Assembly: GCA_040219295.1 (NCBI GenBank)
Contig: JAVJST010000008.1
Location: 124,001 to 188,000, forward strand
Length of the DNA: 64,000 bases
DNA from: JAVJST01 sp040219295
Lineage (GTDB): Bacteria > Pseudomonadota > Alphaproteobacteria > Rhodospirillales > Casp-alpha2
Reading direction: 5' to 3'
Position numbers and translations under genes: made by a program. The notes under the pieces are model-generated. The model saw only the letters and a list, made by a program, of their open reading frames with translations, was not told where the DNA came from and did not search any database. Position 1 is the stretch's first letter; every line of letters starts with the position of its first letter. This document shows, one piece after another, positions 1 to 9,705 of the stretch.

Positions 1-248
1 TCGACGCGCTCGATCCCGCCGACGCGCCGGGTGTCGCCAACCTTGAGGCCGGCTATAGGGGCCTGCGTGCCTACGAGGCGATTGAGATCCTGCAGGGGCT
101 CAGGGGTGCGAACATCGCCGGTGCCGACGTGGTCTGTCCGATGCCCACGGTCGATAACCCGAACCAGATCACCGCGCTCACCGGCACGGTGCTGATGTTC
201 GAGATGCTGTCGCTGATCGCCGACAGGATTTCGGGGAACACACCGTAA
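1..248 (+). CDS. Ureohydrolase (agmatinase/arginase family), C-terminal fragment
   Basis: The frame ending at the TAA at 246-248 is open from the window edge and encodes about 81 residues beginning DALDPADAPG. That matches the third ureohydrolase signature, whose aspartates bind the second Mn ion. The rest (VVCPMPTVDNPNQITAL...) is the usual C-terminal helix region. Enzymes of this family hydrolyse guanidino compounds such as agmatine or arginine to urea and an amine; the substrate cannot be decided from the tail alone. The gene is 5'-truncated by the window and converges on mreB with only a few bases between them. Confidence 0.8.
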   Translation, partial: DALDPADAPGVANLEAGYRGLRAYEAIEILQGLRGANIAGADVVCPMPTVDNPNQITALTGTVLMFEMLSLIADRISGNTP

Positions 249-257
249 GGTGGCTAC

Positions 258-1298
258 TCAGTACATCGACGTGAGCACGTCGCGCAGCCGCTTCATTTCC
301 TCGAGCGCGCGGCCGGTGCCGAGCACAACGCAGCTCAGCGGGTCGTCGGCGATCGAGACCGGCAAGCCGGTCGAGTGCCTGAGCACGTAGTCGAGATTGC
401 CGAGAAGCGCGCCGCCGCCGGTCAGCACGATACCCTTGTCGACGATATCGGCGGCGAGTTCAGGCTCGGTATGTTCGAGCGCGACCTTGACCGCCTCGAT
501 GATGGCGCCGACCGGCTCGGCCAGGCTCTCGGCGATCTGGCGTTCGGAGATGACGAGTTCCTTGGGCACGCCGTTCATCAGGTCGCGGCCCTTGATCTCC
601 ATGGTCCGGCCGTCGTCGTCACCCGGCGGGCAGGCGGAACCGATCTCTTCCTTGATGCGCGCCGCCGAGCTTTCGCCGACCAGCAGGTTATGGTTGCGGC
701 GGATGTAGCCGATGATGGCTTCGTCCATCTTGTCGCCGCCGACGCGCACGCTGCGCGCATAGACGATACCGCCGAGCGACAGCACCGCGACCTCTGTCGT
801 GCCGCCGCCGATGTCGACGACCATGGAACCGGTCGGTTCGGTCACCGGCAAGCCGGCGCCGATCGCGGCGGCCATTGGCTCCTCGATCAGGAACACGCGT
901 CGCGCACCGGCGCTCTCGGCGCTCTCCTGGATCGCGCGACGTTCGACCGCGGTCGATCCGGAGGGCACGCAGACGACGACCATCGGGCTGGCGAACGTGC
1001 CGCGGTTGTGCACCTTGCGGATGAAGTACTTGATCATCTCCTCGGCGACTTCGAAGTCGGCGATGACGCCATCGCGAAGCGGCCGGATGGCGCGGATGTT
1101 TCCGGGGGTGCGGCCGAGCATCTGCTTGGCTTCCTCGCCGACAGCGAGGACCTGCTTCTTGCCCTTGCCTTCGGCGATGGCGACGACCGAGGGTTCGTTG
1201 AGGACGATGCCCTTGCCCTTCACGTAGACAAGCGTGTTCGCCGTGCCAAGGTCGATGGCCATGTCGGCGGAGAGAAATCCGAAAAGTCTGGAAAACAT
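258..1298 (-). CDS. mreB: Rod shape-determining protein MreB
   Basis: This 346-residue actin-like ATPase forms membrane-associated filaments that guide the elongation peptidoglycan machinery. The actin-fold nucleotide motifs are visible: phosphate-1 AIDLGTANT at residues 14-22, phosphate-2 DIGGGTTE at about 162-169, and the adenosine motif VLTGGGALL near 290. I start at MFSRLFGFLS, which places the amphipathic N-terminal segment normally. An upstream in-frame extension exists but is not family-like. It follows leuA on the same strand. No mreC or mreD follows; downstream is a convergent ureohydrolase, unlike the common mreBCD arrangement. A 10-bp GC-rich inverted repeat (1339-1374) lies in its 5' region. 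Confidence 0.96.
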   Translation of the reverse strand: MFSRLFGFLSADMAIDLGTANTLVYVKGKGIVLNEPSVVAIAEGKGKKQVLAVGEEAKQMLGRTPGNIRAIRPLRDGVIADFEVAEEMIKYFIRKVHNRGTFASPMVVVCVPSGSTAVERRAIQESAESAGARRVFLIEEPMAAAIGAGLPVTEPTGSMVVDIGGGTTEVAVLSLGGIVYARSVRVGGDKMDEAIIGYIRRNHNLLVGESSAARIKEEIGSACPPGDDDGRTMEIKGRDLMNGVPKELVISERQIAESLAEPVGAIIEAVKVALEHTEPELAADIVDKGIVLTGGGALLGNLDYVLRHSTGLPVSIADDPLSCVVLGTGRALEEMKRLRDVLTSMY

Positions 1299-1453
1299 GA
1301 GGCCTCGCGGTCCGCGGGATTCGTGCCGGGTTGGGTCAGTGCCGCGCGCCACCCGGCAGGGCAACGCGCGGCACAACGTTCTTATACTCGACAGAAGTTA
1401 ATGATATCCAGCGCGAATACTGTGACCGTCGTCTCACCCCGGGGCACGATTTC

Positions 1454-3028
<1,575 letters not shown>

Positions 3029-3128
3029 GGCACGGTTCCTTCTAGATCTCTTAGGTCAATGCGCGGGTGGTTTACGCTTGTCCCCTGAACGTGGTCCGTG
3101 CCGACACGGCGGCAGCGGATTTCGGCGC

Positions 3129-3254
3129 TCAGGGGTTCCTAAGTCGAAGGGCCCCGGCCTGCGCGAGCAGGGCGAGCGGCAGAAGGAGCGCGAGCAGCGC
3201 CGCAGCCAGCTGCGTGCTGTTCGTCAGTTCGGCGATGACCGAAGCGGTCGTCAT
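3129..3254 (-). CDS. Leu-rich 41-residue small ORF upstream of leuA (leader peptide or small membrane protein)
   Basis: Reading the minus strand upstream of leuA gives a 41-residue ORF (MTTASVIAEL... ending ALRLRNP). It has a continuous hydrophobic core ALLALLLPLALLAQ and 12 leucines by my count. A GGAG lies 11 nt before the ATG. The stop codon falls in the 5' arm of an inverted repeat (CCCCTGA ... TCAGGGG) in the leuA leader. A Leu-rich peptide before leuA suggests a translation-attenuation leader, but the hydrophobic run could equally be a single-pass membrane protein. I saw no clear terminator with a T-run between it and leuA, so the attenuation model is unproven. Confidence 0.4.
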   Translation of the reverse strand: MTTASVIAELTNSTQLAAALLALLLPLALLAQAGALRLRNP

Positions 3255-3400
3255 GCGCAAATCGTCTCCAATGCCTGGCGGTCCCAGCCGCAAGAGGTTC
3301 TTTTTTAGAGTGATTACAATCGGCGTGCAACGGTTAATGCGAGTTCGTTCGGTTCAGAGCCGACTTGCGCCACGAAATGATAACAATCAGCATTCACGGA

Positions 3401-4153
3401 ATGCGACTGAGATTTGCAATGTTGGCCGCAACTCAAAGAAGCCTCGGCACATTTTTTTTGCTCTTTACGATTGCCTGTTCAACCGATTCGGCAGCGTGCG
3501 ACTTGACAAACAAAGACCATCCGGAAGTCAGAAAAGATTACCTTCTAAAGGTCCTCGAATTGATGCATTCCCCCATGTTCGACCACTACTGGGAACGGAC
3601 GCCGTGTTATGACGCCGAAGTGAAATACTATGCGGGGTACGACGCAGCAAGGGAACAACTAGCCCAAGACATACTGAATTCAGGAAAGACGCGTGATGCA
3701 GCAGCTGCGGAAGGTGTCAGGAGGGCATTTGAGAAAGCACGGCTCGGCGATCTCGACAAAATGATCGACGAGTTGAATGCGGCATGGACACTCGATCCCG
3801 ACAATGGCGACGTCTATCACGGTTTCGCAATCTATTCGCTTATGACCAACAAGTTCGCTGATCGGGTGGATGGATACTTTCAATCAGCATTTGCAAAGGG
3901 GAATGCCCAGCCAACCGCATACTCAGACTACGGACGGCACTTGTTGGAGGCCGATCGAATCGATGAGTCCGTGCAACATCTCGAGGAAACGATAGAGAGG
4001 TTTCCCGATTTGGCGCCAGCCATGGCATTGTTGGCAGCGGGTTATCGTTTAATGGGAAATCTGGAACTGTCGTGTGTCTGGGTTGAGCGGGCGAAGGCCA
4101 ACGGACACTTTGTCAAAAAAGGCTACAGATCAGAGTTTTGTCCGGCGCAATGA
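3401..4153 (+). CDS. Secreted or lipoprotein-like tetratricopeptide-repeat protein
   Basis: About 250 residues. After a basic start (MRLRF) comes a hydrophobic segment SLGTFFLLFTIAC that reads as a signal peptide, possibly a weak lipobox. The body has TPR-like helical pairs: ...DLDKMIDELNAAWTLDPDNGDVYHGFAIY, then ...AYSDYGRHLLEADRIDESVQHLEETIERFPDLAPAMALLAAGYRLMG. No catalytic motif is seen, so a scaffold role in the periplasm is the most that can be said. The start is uncertain: ATGs at 3377, 3401 and 3419 all lack a good ribosome-binding site. The gene is visibly richer in A and T than its neighbours, which hints at acquisition. Confidence 0.75.
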   Translation: MRLRFAMLAATQRSLGTFFLLFTIACSTDSAACDLTNKDHPEVRKDYLLKVLELMHSPMFDHYWERTPCYDAEVKYYAGYDAAREQLAQDILNSGKTRDAAAAEGVRRAFEKARLGDLDKMIDELNAAWTLDPDNGDVYHGFAIYSLMTNKFADRVDGYFQSAFAKGNAQPTAYSDYGRHLLEADRIDESVQHLEETIERFPDLAPAMALLAAGYRLMGNLELSCVWVERAKANGHFVKKGYRSEFCPAQ

Positions 4154-4234
4154 CCGGATAAAAGCCACCGCCTTCATTCTGAAGCTGTCGTTCTTCATGT
4201 ACCGGAGTTAAGGCGGCCATGCTAACGTTCGGGC

Positions 4235-5020
4235 ATGACCGCAAACACCGACCATCAGGAATACGACGACGACATGACGGCGCTGCTCGCCGCCGTCTGG
4301 GGCGAGGGTTTCATGTCGCCGGGCGGGCCCGAGGAGGTCGAGCGCATAGTCGCCGGCCTCGATCTTTCCGGTGCGCACGTGCTCGACATCGGCTGCGGTA
4401 TCGGCGGCGCCGACATTCACCTGGCGACGCTGGGCCCGGCGCGGGTCGTCGGCATCGATATAGAGGACGACCTGATCGCCAAGTCCCGGGCGCTGGCCGC
4501 GAAACGGAACCTCGACGGAATCTGTGAGTTCGTTGCCGTCGAACCGGGTCCGCTGCCGTTCTCTGACGGCACGTTTGACGTCGTATTCTCCAAGGATTCG
4601 ATCATCCACGTGCCGGACAAGGCGGCGCTCGCGCGCGACGTATTCCGCATCCTCAAACCCGGCGGCTGGTTCGCCGCCAGCGACTGGCTCGGCGGCTTCA
4701 AGGGTGATCCGTCGCCGGAGATGCAGGCCTACGTCGAGGCCGAGGGGCTGGATTTCGAACTGGCCGACGCGGAGACTTATGAAGCCGCGCTGCGCGTTTC
4801 CGGATTTACCGATATCGTCGTCGATGACCGCAATGCCTGGTACCGCGAGGAAGCGCGGCGCGAGCGCGATGCCCTGGCCGGCGCGCTCTACGACGATCTC
4901 GCGTCCGCCGTCGGGCGGAAGTTTCTCGAGCACGAGATCGACGTCTGGAACAAGATGATCGTCGCGCTCGACCAGGGCCAGCTCAGGCCGACGCACCTGC
5001 GTGGGCGCCGGCCTGATTGA
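4235..5020 (+). CDS. Class I SAM-dependent methyltransferase
   Basis: A 261-residue Rossmann methyltransferase. Motif I is HVLDIGCGIGG near residues 49-59, the acidic end of beta-2 is VVGIDIEDD, and there is a post-motif FDVVFSKDSIIHVPDK followed by ILKPGGWF. The overall pattern resembles the UbiE/phosphoethanolamine or small-molecule N-methyltransferase group. The substrate is not determinable from sequence or from neighbours. It stands alone, convergent with the AsmA-like gene downstream. Confidence 0.85.
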   Translation: MTANTDHQEYDDDMTALLAAVWGEGFMSPGGPEEVERIVAGLDLSGAHVLDIGCGIGGADIHLATLGPARVVGIDIEDDLIAKSRALAAKRNLDGICEFVAVEPGPLPFSDGTFDVVFSKDSIIHVPDKAALARDVFRILKPGGWFAASDWLGGFKGDPSPEMQAYVEAEGLDFELADAETYEAALRVSGFTDIVVDDRNAWYREEARRERDALAGALYDDLASAVGRKFLEHEIDVWNKMIVALDQGQLRPTHLRGRRPD

Positions 5021-5076
5021 TTTGAGCCGGGACGCGCGCCGAGCCTCGCCGAGCCATTCCCTCGGCACGCCACGTC

Positions 5077-5886
5077 CTAGTTGTTGGTCCCCAGCAGGTT
5101 GTTGATGCTCGAGCCGATCCCCTCGGTCGCGCCCTCGATGGCTTTCGTGGCCTCACCCGCAGCCCCTTCGGCGGCTTTCGTGGCCTCGTCGGCCGCCGCC
5201 TTGGCTGCATCGCTGGCGTTCTCCATCAGGCCCTCGATATCGAGCTTCGACACGGCGCTCGACATGTTGCTGGTCAGCGACGAGATCACCTTGTCGGCGA
5301 TCTCGGCCGCACTCGCGCCACCCGAGTCCTTGCCGATGTCCTCAAGGTGAATGTCCGGAAGGCTGGTGCCAACCTGTTGGCCACCGGTAAGAAAATCCGC
5401 CGCTACCCGGACGTCGCCGCCACGAATATAGAGGTCCTCGATAACCAGCTTTGGCCCCTCGCCGCCGCCGGACGAACCACCGCTGCCGCCGGCGAACGCG
5501 TCCACGTTCTTCTGGATCGCATCGATATTCGAACTCCCGCGGGCGAGCTCGTAAATCAGCTTCGGCCCGTCGACGATGACCTCCTTGATCACGACCGGGT
5601 CGGACGTCACCGTATCCGGATCGATCTTGATCGAAATGCCGCCGAGATCGAACGCGTAATCGTTGTCGAACCCGGCAGGGTTCCCGACCCGGAGCCCCCT
5701 GAGCGCGCCTGAACCGTCGGTCAGCGAAAGCTCCACGTCGGCAAGCGTGACGCTCGCGCCGGTCGCCTTGGTGCCGACCTCTTCCACCGCCTTCTTGATG
5801 ATGCTGTCGAGGTTGCCGGCGAGAAACGCCACCGCCCCGATCACGATGACCACCACCACGCCGGCGCCAATCAAAATCTTCTTCAT
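5077..5886 (-). CDS. AsmA-like membrane-anchored protein
   Basis: 269 residues starting with a single membrane anchor (KKILIGAGVVVVIVIGAVAF). It continues like the N-terminus of AsmA/DUF748 proteins: DSIIKKAVEEVG, VTLADVELSLTDGSGALRGLRVGNPAGF, then ...DPDTVTSDPVVIKEVIVDGPKL. A Gly/Ser-rich linker follows, then a low-complexity Ala/Glu/Lys helix made of near-repeats of EATKAAEGAAGEATKAIEGA. Members of the family are linked to envelope lipid transport or assembly. This is a short version with the protein body largely in the periplasm. The Ala-rich tail is unusual for the family. Confidence 0.75.
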   Translation of the reverse strand: MKKILIGAGVVVVIVIGAVAFLAGNLDSIIKKAVEEVGTKATGASVTLADVELSLTDGSGALRGLRVGNPAGFDNDYAFDLGGISIKIDPDTVTSDPVVIKEVIVDGPKLIYELARGSSNIDAIQKNVDAFAGGSGGSSGGGEGPKLVIEDLYIRGGDVRVAADFLTGGQQVGTSLPDIHLEDIGKDSGGASAAEIADKVISSLTSNMSSAVSKLDIEGLMENASDAAKAAADEATKAAEGAAGEATKAIEGATEGIGSSINNLLGTNN

Positions 5887-5985
5887 CGCGCGATCCTCCG
5901 AACTCGTTAAGGGTTCTCCCTAAGCGCTAAGTCGAAGGTCGCACGCTGGATGCCGAAGTGCAATCTGATGGCGGCGTTGTCATCA

Positions 5986-6027
5986 ACCAAAAACGAAACC
6001 CCGCCGCATCGGCCGATGGGCGGGGTT
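5986..6027 (-). terminator. Intrinsic terminator downstream of ilvC
   Basis: On the minus strand a stem AACCCCGCC / GGCGGGGTT (5997-6027) encloses a self-complementary loop and is followed by TCGTTTTTG. This fits a rho-independent terminator for ilvC, 70 nt past its stop codon. Confidence 0.7.
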
Positions 6028-6098
6028 CGAAATTTGAGTGCTGGCGCGGCCATACCTCGCCGGGCCATTCCCATGGCCGCGCAGAACCGAACGGAGTT

Positions 6099-7124
6099 CT
6101 AGTTCTTCTCTTTATCCACCAGCTTGTTGGCGCCGATCCATGGCATCATGCCGCGCAGGCGTTCGCCGACCTCCTCGATGTCGTGCTCGGCCCAGTTGCG
6201 CCGCGTCGCCTTGAACGACGGCTGGCCGGCCTTGCACTCGAGCATCCAGTCGCGGACGAAGCGGCCCGACTGGATATCGGCGAGCACGCGCTTCATCTCG
6301 GCCTTGGTTTCGTCGGTGACGATCCGGGGGCCGGTGGCGTAATCGCCGTACTCGGCGGTGTTGGAGATCGAGTAGCGCATGTTGGCCATGCCACCCTCAT
6401 ACATCAGGTCGACGATCAGCTTGACCTCATGGAGGCACTCGAAATAGGCCATTTCCTTGGCGTAGCCGGCCTCGACCAGGGTCTCGTAACCGGCGGCGAT
6501 GAGATGCGTCAGGCCACCGCACAGCACGCTCTGCTCGCCGAACAAGTCGGTCTCGCATTCCTCGCGGAAGGTTGTCTCGATGATGCCCGAGCGGCCGCCG
6601 CCGATGGCGCTGGCGTAGGCCAGGCCGACGTCGTGAGCGTTGCCCGAGGCGTCCTGGTGAATGGCGATCAGGCACGGCACACCGCCGCCGCGGACGTACT
6701 CGGAACGCACCGTGTGGCCCGGGCCCTTCGGCGCGATCATGAACACGTCGATGTCGGCGCGCGGCTCGATCAGGCGGAAGTGGATGTTGAGGCCGTGCGC
6801 GAAGCACAGCGCCGCGCCCGGCTTCAGGTTGTCGTGCAGGTCGGCATTGTACAGGTCGGCCTGGCCCTCGTCCGGCGTCAGCATCATGACCACGTCGGCC
6901 CACGCGGCGGCTTCCGCCGGGGTCATAACCTTGAGGCCCTCGCCCTCGGCTTTCTTGCGGCTCGACGAGCCCTCGCGGAGCGCGACGCAAACCTCGCTCA
7001 CGCCGGAGTCGCGCAGGTTCAGCGCATGGGCGTGGCCCTGGCTGCCGTAGCCGACAATGGCAACCTTCTTCGACTTGATCAGGTTCACATCGGCGTCACG
7101 ATCATAATATACGCGCATAGTCAT
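6099..7124 (-). CDS. ilvC: Ketol-acid reductoisomerase (NADP+)
   Basis: IlvC isomerises and reduces 2-acetolactate or 2-aceto-2-hydroxybutyrate, the second common step of valine, leucine and isoleucine synthesis. The 341-residue class I (short) length is normal. The Rossmann motif VGYGSQGHAHALNLRDSG is near the N-terminus. The Mg-binding acidic residues lie in ...ETTFREECETDLFGEQSVLCGG and FECLHEVKLIVDLMYEGG. A GAGGA precedes two closely spaced ATGs (7124 and 7118); I use the first. It follows ilvN on the same strand, and a hairpin terminator follows it. Confidence 0.97.
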   Translation of the reverse strand: MTMRVYYDRDADVNLIKSKKVAIVGYGSQGHAHALNLRDSGVSEVCVALREGSSSRKKAEGEGLKVMTPAEAAAWADVVMMLTPDEGQADLYNADLHDNLKPGAALCFAHGLNIHFRLIEPRADIDVFMIAPKGPGHTVRSEYVRGGGVPCLIAIHQDASGNAHDVGLAYASAIGGGRSGIIETTFREECETDLFGEQSVLCGGLTHLIAAGYETLVEAGYAKEMAYFECLHEVKLIVDLMYEGGMANMRYSISNTAEYGDYATGPRIVTDETKAEMKRVLADIQSGRFVRDWMLECKAGQPSFKATRRNWAEHDIEEVGERLRGMMPWIGANKLVDKEKN

Positions 7125-7178
7125 AAATCCTCTGGGTCAGTGCTTTCTTGTGTTCGTGTGAAATTCGATGAGCGGGTT

Positions 7179-7694
7179 TTAGAGGGCGTTCGCGCCGCGT
7201 GCAATGGCGACGACGCCGGTGCGCGAGACATCGGCCAGCCCAAGCGGCCGCATCAGGTCGACGAAGGCGTCGATCTTGCCGGAATTACCGACGATCTCGA
7301 AGACGAATGAATCGTTGGTGCTGTCGACAGCGCGGGCGCGGAAGATGTCGGCGATGCGCAGACTCTCGACCCGGTTCTCGCCGGAGCTGACGACCTTGAC
7401 CAGGGCCAGTTCGCGCTCGACGTGGGGGCCCTCGATGGTCAGATCGGCGACCTTGTGCACCGGCACCAGCCGCGTCAGCTGGGCCTTGATCTGTTCGATG
7501 ATCATCTCGGTGCCCGAGGTGACGACCGTGATCCTGGACAGATGCTTGTCGAGATCGACCTCGGCGACGGTCAGGCTCTCGATGTTGTAGCCGCGGCCCG
7601 AGAACAGGCCGATGACGCGGGCCAGCACACCCGGTTCGTTGTCAACGAGCACGCTGATGGTGTGACGCAGGATCGGGTCTTTGGGCTTGTTCAC
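7179..7694 (-). CDS. ilvN: Acetolactate synthase small (regulatory) subunit
   Basis: 171 residues. It starts with an ACT domain (HTISVLVDNEPGVLARVIGLFSGRGYNIESLTV) and has a C-terminal ferredoxin-fold domain ending in DLMRPLGLADVSRTGVVAIARG. It activates the catalytic subunit and confers valine feedback inhibition. It lies 42 nt after ilvB and 54 nt before ilvC on the same strand, so the three very likely form one transcript. Confidence 0.96.
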   Translation of the reverse strand: MNKPKDPILRHTISVLVDNEPGVLARVIGLFSGRGYNIESLTVAEVDLDKHLSRITVVTSGTEMIIEQIKAQLTRLVPVHKVADLTIEGPHVERELALVKVVSSGENRVESLRIADIFRARAVDSTNDSFVFEIVGNSGKIDAFVDLMRPLGLADVSRTGVVAIARGANAL

Positions 7695-7736
7695 GCTAAG
7701 GCTCCTGAAGGAAGTAGATGAACCGGCATGTCGGGC

Positions 7737-9551
7737 TCAAACGAGCATCTTGCCTTCTTCGTCGATGACGTCGTCGGTTTGGTCCTCGGGGCCAAGGATC
7801 ATTTCGTTGTGCGCCTTGCCCGACGGGATCATTGGGAAGCAGTTCTCCGCCTGGTCAACGCAGATATCCGCGATCACTGCCTTGTCGACGCTGAGCATCT
7901 CCTTGATGACGCCGTCCAGGTCGTCCTTCTTCTCGGCGCGCAGGCCGACGGCGCCGAAGCTCTCGGCGAGCTTCACGAAGTCGGGCAGCGAATCCATGTA
8001 GCTCTCGGAATAGCGGCCGCCGTGCAGCAGTTCCTGCCACTGGCGCACCATGCCCATGTACTGGTTGTTGAGGATGAAGACCTTCACCGGCAGACGGTAC
8101 TGGGCGATGGTCGACATCTCCTGGATGTTCATCAACGTCGACGCCTCGCCGGCGATGTCGACGACCAGCGCGCCCGGGTGCGCGACCTGCACGCCCATTG
8201 CCGCCGGCAGGCCATAGCCCATGGTGCCGAGCCCGCCCGACGTCATCCAGTGGTTGGGCTTTTCGAAGTGGAAGAACTGCGCCGCCCACATCTGGTGCTG
8301 TCCGACCTCGGTGGTGATGTAGACCTCCTTGTGCTTGCGGGTCATCTCGTAGAGCCGCTGGATGGCGTACTGCGGTTTGATGATCTTGCTGTCGGAGTTG
8401 TCGAAACGCAGGCAGTCGCGCGCGCGCCAGGTGTCGATCTGCCGCCACCACGCCTTCAGTGCGCGGGCGTCGGGCGTTACCTTGTCGGCCCTGTACTTCT
8501 TGATGATGTCGGCGAGCACACTGCCGACGTCGCCGACAACCGCGAGGTCAACCGGCACGTTCTTGTTGATGCTCGACGGATCGATGTCGATGTGGATGCG
8601 CTTGGAGCCCGGCGAGAACGCCTCAAGCCGGCCGGTGATGCGGTCGTCGAAGCGCGAGCCGACGGCGATGATCAGATCGGCGTCGTGCATCGCCATGTTG
8701 GCTTCGTATGTGCCGTGCATGCCGAGCATGCCGAGGAAGTGATCGTCCGACGCCGGCAACGCGCCCAGCCCCATCAGGGTCAGGGTGCAGGGGAAGCCGG
8801 TCATGCGGGTGAACTCTGTCAACAGCTTCGAGGCCTTGGGGCCCGAGTTGATGACGCCACCGCCGGCATAGATGATCGGCTTCTTGGCCGCCGCGATCAT
8901 CTTCACTGCCTCCGCGATCTTCGGGCTCTCGGCCTTGGTCTGCGGATTGTAGTGCTTGGGCCGCACGTTGTCGGGCGGCAGATACGGACCCAGCGCCATG
9001 GCGACGTCCTTGGGCAGGTCGATCAGCACCGGGCCGGGCCGGCCGCTGCGCGCGACGTAGAACGCCTCGTGCACCGTCCTCGCGAGGTCGTTGACATCCT
9101 TGACCAGGTAATTGTGCTTGGTGCAGGGCCGCGTGATACCGGTGGTATCGCATTCCTGGAATGCGTCGTTGCCGATCAGGTGAGTCGCCACCTGTCCCGA
9201 AATGCAGACCAGCGGGATCGAATCCATCATCGCGTCGGTCAGGCCGGTCACCGCGTTGGTTGCACCCGGACCCGAGGTGACGATAACGACACCGACCTTG
9301 CCGGTCGATCGCGCATAGCCCTCGGCGCCATGCACCGCGCCACCTTCCTGACGGACCAGAATGTGGCGGATCGAGTTGACATTGAACAACGCGTCATAGA
9401 GCGGCAGCACGGCACCGCCCGGATAACCGAAAACCGTATCCACACCCTGATCGACCAGCGCCTGAAGAACGATCTCGGAACCGTTCATTTGCTTTGCCGT
9501 CGGAGCCGCAGCCTTCTTGGGCCGGGCTTTGGTCGTCGATTTCGTAGCCAT
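7737..9551 (-). CDS. ilvB: Acetolactate synthase large (catalytic) subunit
   Basis: A ThDP- and FAD-dependent enzyme that condenses two pyruvates, or pyruvate with 2-oxobutyrate. It is 604 residues from MATKSTTKARPK, with GAGGAACGAC before the ATG. The extra ~20 basic/Ala N-terminal residues are typical of alphaproteobacterial forms. The catalytic glutamate is in LVRQEGGAVHGAEG. The ThDP/Mg motif reads DIAGEASTLMN..., with GEA where many families have GDG. The C-terminal FILNNQYMGMVRQWQ is family-like. It is the first gene of the ilvBNC unit. Confidence 0.96.
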   Translation of the reverse strand: MATKSTTKARPKKAAAPTAKQMNGSEIVLQALVDQGVDTVFGYPGGAVLPLYDALFNVNSIRHILVRQEGGAVHGAEGYARSTGKVGVVIVTSGPGATNAVTGLTDAMMDSIPLVCISGQVATHLIGNDAFQECDTTGITRPCTKHNYLVKDVNDLARTVHEAFYVARSGRPGPVLIDLPKDVAMALGPYLPPDNVRPKHYNPQTKAESPKIAEAVKMIAAAKKPIIYAGGGVINSGPKASKLLTEFTRMTGFPCTLTLMGLGALPASDDHFLGMLGMHGTYEANMAMHDADLIIAVGSRFDDRITGRLEAFSPGSKRIHIDIDPSSINKNVPVDLAVVGDVGSVLADIIKKYRADKVTPDARALKAWWRQIDTWRARDCLRFDNSDSKIIKPQYAIQRLYEMTRKHKEVYITTEVGQHQMWAAQFFHFEKPNHWMTSGGLGTMGYGLPAAMGVQVAHPGALVVDIAGEASTLMNIQEMSTIAQYRLPVKVFILNNQYMGMVRQWQELLHGGRYSESYMDSLPDFVKLAESFGAVGLRAEKKDDLDGVIKEMLSVDKAVIADICVDQAENCFPMIPSGKAHNEMILGPEDQTDDVIDEEGKMLV

Positions 9552-9603
9552 GTCGTTCCTCATCCCCGCGCCTGCGGGACTGCTTCTCCGGCGCCAATCC
9601 GCG

Positions 9604-9645
9604 CCAAACAAAAACCACGGCCAGCGCCTGTCCCGGGCCGGCCGT
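9604..9645 (-). terminator. Hairpin plus T-rich tract between miaA and ilvB
   Basis: On the minus strand, ACGGCC ... GGCCGT (9617-9645) forms a GC-rich hairpin followed by GGTTTTTGTTT. It lies about 60 nt after the miaA stop and 53 nt before the ilvB start. It could simply end miaA transcription, or act as an attenuator in the ilvB leader. No convincing Ile/Val/Leu-rich leader peptide with a good start codon was found. Confidence 0.5.
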
Positions 9646-9705
9646 TTTGATAACCGATATCGTTGAAGGGCACGTCCTGCCCGACGAAGGGCGCAAACTA
9701 GTAGG

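Noticed and set aside
1339..1374. 10-bp perfect GC inverted repeat before mreB as a terminator of leuA
   Set aside because: There is no T-run on either strand and a 16-nt loop. It could be leader structure; not enough to call a terminator.
7737..9551. GEA instead of GDG in the ThDP motif of IlvB as a possible defect
   Set aside because: The change keeps an acidic metal ligand and, as far as I recall, occurs in other alphaproteobacterial acetolactate synthases. The rest of the enzyme is intact.
7728..9650. 640-codon open frame on the plus strand
   Set aside because: It lies antisense to ilvB. Its His/Asp/Arg/Val-rich composition is the mirror of high third-position GC and it has no family motifs.
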